Of a stretch of DNA of 64,000 bases, positions 59,886-64,000 are shown one piece after another. The position numbers were made by a program, and so were the translations under genes. Source of the stretch: JAKALD01 sp963817785. Lineage in GTDB: Bacteria; Pseudomonadota; Gammaproteobacteria; Burkholderiales; SG8-39. Location of the stretch: NCBI GenBank assembly GCA_963817785.1, contig CAWFPL010000003.1, positions 1 through 64,000 of the forward strand, given 5' to 3'. Each line of letters opens with the position of its first letter. The stretch's first letter is position 1. The notes below the pieces were generated by a model, which was not told where the DNA came from, made no database searches, and saw only the letters and a list, made by a program, of their open reading frames with translations.

Positions 59886-60262
59886 GGCTGCTCGTCGACA
59901 CGCACTTGCTGCTGTGGTGGCTCGCCGACCGGCCCATTCCGGAGCTCGCCGCAGAACTGATCCGCGATCCCGCCAACCGGCTGTTCGCGAGTGCCGCGAG
60001 CCTATGGGAGGTCTCGCTCAAGGCGTCGCTCGGCAAAATCGAGGTGAAGCCCGGCGTGCTCGTGCAAGGACTGGCAAAAGAGGGGTTCGAGCCGTTGGCC
60101 GTGTCCTGGGAGCACGCGGTGCGAATCGCCGAGCTGCCGATGCATCATCGGGACCCGTTCGACCGGCTGCTCGTGGCGCAAAGTCTGGCCGAAAGCATGC
60201 CGCTGCTGACGAGCGACCGAGCGCTGGCGGCCTACGGTCCAATGGTGATGGTGGCGGTCTAG
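59882..60262 (+). CDS. PIN-domain toxin
   Basis: 126 residues: VDTHLLLWWLADRPIPELAA (first Asp), SAASLWEVSLKASLGK (Glu) and HHRDPFDRLLVAQSL (Asp pair), followed by LLTSDRALAAYG. All PIN acidic residues are present. GTG start with an ATGA-like overlap of four bases with the antitoxin. Confidence 0.88.
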   Translation: MRLLVDTHLLLWWLADRPIPELAAELIRDPANRLFASAASLWEVSLKASLGKIEVKPGVLVQGLAKEGFEPLAVSWEHAVRIAELPMHHRDPFDRLLVAQSLAESMPLLTSDRALAAYGPMVMVAV

Positions 60263-60321
60263 GCAGGGGCGCGAGGGATCTCGTGCGGCCTTACCGCAGG
60301 TGCCGCGCGCCCGGAGGGACC

Positions 60322-60362
60322 ATCAAAAGCATCGTCCTCGCCGGCGGCTCGGGCACCGCCCC
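60322..60362 (+). pseudogene. rmlA 5' fragment (duplicate)
   Basis: The segment AAAAGCATCGTCCTCGCCGG and the bases up to GGGCACCG match the first 34 bases of rmlA (61266 onward) with one mismatch; the start codon itself is not kept. It ends where the MNT-HEPN module begins, marking a duplication point created by the insertion between rmlB and rmlA. Confidence 0.75.
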
Positions 60363-60402
60363 GGCTTCTTGCGTTTTCTGAAAATCTTCAGATAATGCCT
60401 GC

Positions 60403-60855
60403 ATGGACCTCAAGAACACCATCCCCGTCTCGGACCTGGCCCGCCAGACCCGCGCGGTGGTCGAGCGCTTGGTCGCCGACCCGGCCGCGCGCTTCGTCGT
60501 CATGCGCAACAACCGCCCCGTGGCGGTGATCGCCGGCGTCGGTCGTGAGCCGGACGTCGCCGGCGGCGCGCGCGCCGAGGTCCTGCGCAAGCAGGGCCTC
60601 ATCCGCACGCTCGCGGGCGCGCACGGGGCCCGTACGGTTCGCCTGTTCGGCTCGGCGGCCCGCGGCGAAGAACGGCCGGACAGCGACCTCGACTTCCTGG
60701 TCGAGCTCGAGCCCGGCCGCAACCTGCTCGATCTGATCGGCCTGGAGAACGATCTTGCCGATGCCCTGGGCAGGAAGGTGGAGGTGGTGACGGCGCGGTC
60801 GATCAAGCCCAAGGTCCTGAAGGGCGCGCTCAGGGACGCGATCAGGATCGTCTGA
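60403..60855 (+). CDS. Phd-like domain fused to an MNT nucleotidyltransferase
   Basis: 150 residues. The first 45 residues ([20 protein letters not shown] and [15 protein letters not shown]) are a Phd/YefM-like DNA-binding domain; from about residue 75 the MNT motif [20 protein letters not shown] follows, with [15 protein letters not shown]. The fusion would give the MNT antitoxin its own repressor domain. It is followed 3 bp later by the HEPN gene. Confidence 0.85.
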   Translation: MDLKNTIPVSDLARQTRAVVERLVADPAARFVVMRNNRPVAVIAGVGREPDVAGGARAEVLRKQGLIRTLAGAHGARTVRLFGSAARGEERPDSDLDFLVELEPGRNLLDLIGLENDLADALGRKVEVVTARSIKPKVLKGALRDAIRIV

Positions 60856-60858
60856 CTG

Positions 60859-61266
60859 ATGGCGCGCTCGCCGCTCGACCACCTCGCCAACGTGCTCGAA
60901 GCGATCGACAAGATCCGCGCGTACACGCGCGGCGGCGAGAGCGCGTTCCGCAAGAGCTCGATGGCGCGCGATGCGGTGCTCGCGCGCCTGATCCAGATCG
61001 GCCAGGCGGTCAAGGACGCGCAGGACGAAGGGCTCGACCTTGCCGCGCTTGCGCCCGCGATCGCGTGGCGCAGCATCGCCGGAATGCGCGACCGGCTCGT
61101 GCACAAGTACTGGGACGCGGATCCCGCCATCGTCTGGGGCGTGGTCGCGAACGAGCTCGACAAGCTCCGGCACGCGGTGAAATCGATCCTGGTCGAGCCG
61201 CGGCGCGGCGTCAAGGCGCGACCCGGATCGAGCCGGCGCGCAGCGCCGCGAAGGAGCACCCGATGA
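60859..61266 (+). CDS. HEPN (DUF86/HepT-type) toxin
   Basis: 135 residues of the DUF86 family: [40 protein letters not shown] and the R-x4-6-H motif in [15 protein letters not shown], which should form the RNase site. It pairs with the Phd-MNT protein. Its last residues overlap the rmlA start (ATGA type, 61263), suggesting read-through into the rhamnose genes; the Arg-rich C-terminal tail may be an extension created at the junction. Confidence 0.88.
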   Translation: MARSPLDHLANVLEAIDKIRAYTRGGESAFRKSSMARDAVLARLIQIGQAVKDAQDEGLDLAALAPAIAWRSIAGMRDRLVHKYWDADPAIVWGVVANELDKLRHAVKSILVEPRRGVKARPGSSRRAAPRRSTR

Positions 61267-62138
61267 AAGGCATCGTCCTCGCCGGCGGCTCGGGCACCCG
61301 GCTCTACCCGGTCACGCAGGCGGTGTCCAAGCAGCTGCTGCCGGTGTATGACAAGCCGATGGTGTACTACCCGCTGTCGACCCTGATGCTCGCCGGCGTG
61401 CGCGAGTTCCTGCTGATCTCCACGCCGCAGGACACGCCGCGCTTCCAGCAGCTGCTGGGCGAGGGCACGCAGTGGGGCATTCGCATCCGCTACGCGGTGC
61501 AGCCGAAGCCCGAAGGCATCGCGCAGGCGTTCCTGATCGGCCGCGAGTTCATCGGCGGCGACGCGGTGGCGCTGGTGCTCGGCGACAACATCTTCTACGG
61601 CCACGACCTGTCGCAGCTGCTGCGCCGCGCGACGGCGCGCGAGAAGGGCGCCACGGTGTTCGCCTACCCGGTGAAGGATCCGCAGCGCTACGGCGTGATC
61701 GAGTTCGACGGCCAGGGGCGGGCGATCAGCATCGAGGAGAAGCCAAAGCACCCCAAGTCGCGCTACGCGGTCGTCGGCCTGTACTTCTACGACAACCGGG
61801 TGATCGACGTGGTCGCCGGCCTCAAGCCCTCGGCGCGCGGCGAGCTGGAGATCACGGACGTGAACCGCGCCTACCTCGCGCGCGGCGAGCTGGAGGTGCT
61901 GCCGATGAGCCGCGGCTACGCCTGGCTCGACACCGGCACGCACGAGACGCTGCTCGAGGCTTCCGCGTTCATCGAGACCATCGAGCGCCGGCAGGGCCTG
62001 AAGATCGCCTGCCCGGAGGAGATCGCCTACCGCATGGGCTACATCGACGCGAAGCAGCTCGAGGCCTTGGCGAGGCCGCTGGAAAAGAGCGGCTACGGCG
62101 AATACCTGCTGCGCGTGCTCTCGGACAAGGTGTTCTAG
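61263..62138 (+). CDS. rmlA: Glucose-1-phosphate thymidylyltransferase
   Basis: 291 residues. The nucleotidyltransferase signature [20 protein letters not shown] lies at the N-terminus, with [32 protein letters not shown] and [16 protein letters not shown]. It makes dTDP-glucose, the first step of the pathway. It overlaps the HEPN toxin gene upstream and the GTG of rmlC downstream. Confidence 0.95.
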   Translation: MKGIVLAGGSGTRLYPVTQAVSKQLLPVYDKPMVYYPLSTLMLAGVREFLLISTPQDTPRFQQLLGEGTQWGIRIRYAVQPKPEGIAQAFLIGREFIGGDAVALVLGDNIFYGHDLSQLLRRATAREKGATVFAYPVKDPQRYGVIEFDGQGRAISIEEKPKHPKSRYAVVGLYFYDNRVIDVVAGLKPSARGELEITDVNRAYLARGELEVLPMSRGYAWLDTGTHETLLEASAFIETIERRQGLKIACPEEIAYRMGYIDAKQLEALARPLEKSGYGEYLLRVLSDKVF

Positions 62139-62683
62139 TGATAGTCACGCGAGCCGGGATCGCGGAGGTGCTGATCCTCGAGCCGAAGGTCTTCGGCGAC
62201 CAGCGCGGCTGGTTCTTCGAGAGCTACAACCGGCGCGCGTTCCGCGAGGCGACGGGCATCGACGTCGAGTTCGTGCAGGACAACCACTCGCGCTCGGCGA
62301 AGAACGTGCTGCGCGGGCTGCACTACCAGATCCGGCAGCCGCAGGGAAAGCTGGTGCGCGTCGTCGCCGGCGAGATCTGGGACGTGGCGGTGGATCTGCG
62401 GCGCAGCTCGCCGACCTTCGGCAAGTGGGCGGGCTTCACGCTCTCCGCCGAAACGAAGCGCGCGGCCTGGGTGCCGGCCGGCTTCGCGCACGGCTTCCTG
62501 GTGGTGTCGGAGTTCGCCGAGGTGCAGTACAAGACCACCGACTACTACGCGCCCGAGCACGAGCGGGTGCTGCTGTGGAACGACCCCGGCCTCGGCATCC
62601 AATGGCCGCTCGCCGGCGAGCCGGCGATGAACGACAGGGACCGGCGCGGCGCGCCGCTGGCGCAGGCCGAGACCTACGCGTGA
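62138..62683 (+). CDS. rmlC: dTDP-4-dehydrorhamnose 3,5-epimerase
   Basis: 181 residues with FGDQRGWFFESYNRRAF, FVQDNHSRSAKNVLRGLHYQ (catalytic His) and GEIWDVAVDLRRSSPTFGKW, AWVPAGFAHGFLVVSEFAEV typical of RmlC cupin enzymes. It starts with GTG at 62138, overlapping the rmlA stop by one base, and its stop overlaps the GTG of rmlD. Confidence 0.94.
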   Translation: MIVTRAGIAEVLILEPKVFGDQRGWFFESYNRRAFREATGIDVEFVQDNHSRSAKNVLRGLHYQIRQPQGKLVRVVAGEIWDVAVDLRRSSPTFGKWAGFTLSAETKRAAWVPAGFAHGFLVVSEFAEVQYKTTDYYAPEHERVLLWNDPGLGIQWPLAGEPAMNDRDRRGAPLAQAETYA

Positions 62684-63561
62684 GGATCCTCCTCACCGGC
62701 CGGAACGGGCAGGTCGGCTGGGAGCTCGAGCGCGCCTTGCCGGCGCTCGGCGAAGTGATCGCCACCGACCGCGCGAGCCTCGACCTCGCCGACCCCGACG
62801 CCATCCGCCGCGCCGTGCGCGAGGCGAAGCCCGAGGTGATCGTCAACGCCGCGGCCTACACCGCCGTGGACAAGGCCGAGTCGGAGCCCGAGCTGGCGAT
62901 GCGGATCAACGGCATCGCGCCGGGCGTGCTGGCGGAGGAGGCGAAGCGGCTCGGGGCGCTGCTGGTGCACTACTCGACGGATTATGTGTTCGATGGGACG
63001 AAGGCGGAGCCGTATGTCGAGGATGACGCGACGAACCCGATCAACGTCTATGGGGCGACTAAGCTGGCCGGCGAGCGCGCGATTCTGGCGGCTGGATGCC
63101 GTCACTTGGTCTTGCGCGCGAGCTGGGTCTACTCGCTGCGGGGCGCGAATTTCCTGCTCACGGTTCTGCGCCTGGCGCGGCAGCGCGCGCGCATCCGAAT
63201 CGTCGCCGATCAGCACGGCACGCCGACCAGCGCCGCGCTGATCGCGGACGCCACGGCGCGGGCCCTGCGTGTGTGCGTTGCGGGAAGTACCAGGCCGAGC
63301 GGCATCTTTCACCTGGCCGCGGCCCGCGTCGCGTCCCGACACGAGTTCGCCGTCGACGCGATACGGCTGCTGGGCCTGCAGTGTGCCGTCGAGCCGGCGA
63401 CCTCGGGAGAGTTTCCCCTCCCGGCGCAGCGGCCTGCGTTCTCGGCCCTGGCGACAGCCAGTTTCGAGCGAGTATTCGACGTCGTCCTTCCCGCGTGGCG
63501 CGCGGATCTCGAGCAGTGCCTGCGGCCGATCCGGGAAGGCCTGGTCGCAATGCCCCGCTGA
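62680..63561 (+). CDS. rmlD: dTDP-4-dehydrorhamnose reductase
   Basis: 293 residues from GTG 62680. NADPH-binding ILLTGRNGQVGWELERAL, then IVNAAAYTAVDKAESEPELA, STDYVFDGTKAEPYVEDD and VYGATKLAGERAI (Tyr-x3-Lys), all standard for RmlD. It completes dTDP-L-rhamnose. From about 62990 the codon bias and GC content relax somewhat compared with the upstream half. It converges with a related partial gene on the other strand. Confidence 0.94.
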   Translation: MRILLTGRNGQVGWELERALPALGEVIATDRASLDLADPDAIRRAVREAKPEVIVNAAAYTAVDKAESEPELAMRINGIAPGVLAEEAKRLGALLVHYSTDYVFDGTKAEPYVEDDATNPINVYGATKLAGERAILAAGCRHLVLRASWVYSLRGANFLLTVLRLARQRARIRIVADQHGTPTSAALIADATARALRVCVAGSTRPSGIFHLAAARVASRHEFAVDAIRLLGLQCAVEPATSGEFPLPAQRPAFSALATASFERVFDVVLPAWRADLEQCLRPIREGLVAMPR

Positions 63562-63596
63562 TCGTTCGTGCTGCCTGACGGGAAGCGGCCGGGTGA

Positions 63597-64000
63597 CTAC
63601 CGGACCGGTTCGTTCCTGAGGCGTTTCATTGACTCTTCGATTCCCGGCAGCTGGAGATCGATGAGGCTTGCCATGCGGTCGCAGATCAGGGAGCAGTCCC
63701 GGGGTCGGGGGGCGGTGGAAGGTACTTCGGCCATGGCGCCGGCGACGACCAGCTTCTCCGGATAACCGAACACCCGCGCGAACGCTTGGACGAACTCGAG
63801 GCGGCTAACGCGGTCCGGACCGGTGCAGTGCAGGACCCCGGAAACGTCGGTCCGTTGCAGCAGGCGCTTTACCGCCTCGGCGATGCCGGATACTGGGGTC
63901 GGCGTCCGGATCTGATCGGTGAACGCGGTGACGGGAAGGCCGTGCGACAACCTGTCGTTCAGGTAATCGAGGAAGGTCGGACGGCCGCCTTGCGCCCAAC
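63597..64000 (-). CDS. Sugar-nucleotide reductase/epimerase (RmlD-like), 3' end only
   Basis: The frame is open to the right edge. The visible C-terminal part reads TFLDYLNDRLSHGLPVTAFT-DQIRTPTPV, SGIAEAVKRLLQRTD and GVLHCTGPDRVSRLEFVQAF, then a tail with a conserved DRMASLIDLQLPGI. It matches the C-terminal half of RmlD-type sugar-nucleotide-binding proteins. It is transcribed toward rmlD; the N-terminus lies outside the window. Confidence 0.75.
   Translation of the reverse strand, partial: WAQGGRPTFLDYLNDRLSHGLPVTAFTDQIRTPTPVSGIAEAVKRLLQRTDVSGVLHCTGPDRVSRLEFVQAFARVFGYPEKLVVAGAMAEVPSTAPRPRDCSLICDRMASLIDLQLPGIEESMKRLRNEPVR

Overview
The window reads as the chromosome of a very GC-rich Gram-negative bacterium, most likely a betaproteobacterium. 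The evidence is gene content and order: argS-SPOR-dsbA on one strand, priA next to hemE, zapB-zapA followed by a 6S RNA gene, an FNR regulator beside a caa3-type oxidase operon, and lipid A, LPS and dTDP-rhamnose genes. No rRNA, tRNA or CRISPR array was recognised. All calls come from reading the sequence; no database search was run.

Layout. 1-5000: end of an unknown calcium-loop protein, then a leftward run argS, SPOR protein, dsbA, SDR oxidoreductase. 5000-11050: three signalling genes (HDOD histidine kinase; response regulator with PAS, GGDEF and EAL domains; PAS-GGDEF-hemerythrin). 11060-16500: priA, an AT-richer intergenic stretch with DnaA-box-like sites, hemE, an EVE gene, 6S RNA, zapA and a zapB-like gene. 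16500-21450: a vapBC pair, then vitamin B12 uptake (btuF divergent from a cobalamin riboswitch and btuB), then an FNR-type oxygen sensor. 21600-26240: cytochrome oxidase subunits II, I and III plus an assembly factor, with an FNR/CRP-like site in front. 26250-28540: two divergent cell-wall genes (YcbK-like and an L,D-transpeptidase).

28540-31190 and 40100-48430 are accessory DNA: toxin-antitoxin (TA) genes, many broken, and two near-identical IS200/IS605-family elements (tnpA/tnpB), each sitting inside a DUF5615 toxin gene. Removing either element restores the toxin reading frame exactly. Between them lies an envelope block (GT9, GT4, a Sel1-repeat lipoprotein, msbA, galE). 48870-54330 holds a membrane-anchored tandem AAA+ ATPase with a small membrane partner, a 1.4-kb stretch with no recognised gene, and a translationally coupled HTH gene and tyrosine recombinase.

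54390-64000: more TA debris, then a glycan locus with a sulfotransferase, APS kinase (cysC), and rmlB/A/C/D for dTDP-L-rhamnose. Two TA modules are wedged between rmlB and rmlA. Short duplicates of the starts of galE and rmlA lie upstream of the full genes, and remnants of manC and perhaps a GDP-sugar epimerase lie after galE, so the polysaccharide loci appear to have been repeatedly rearranged by cassette-like insertions. An ORF-tail repeat of 65-90 bp recurs at least four times in the accessory zones.
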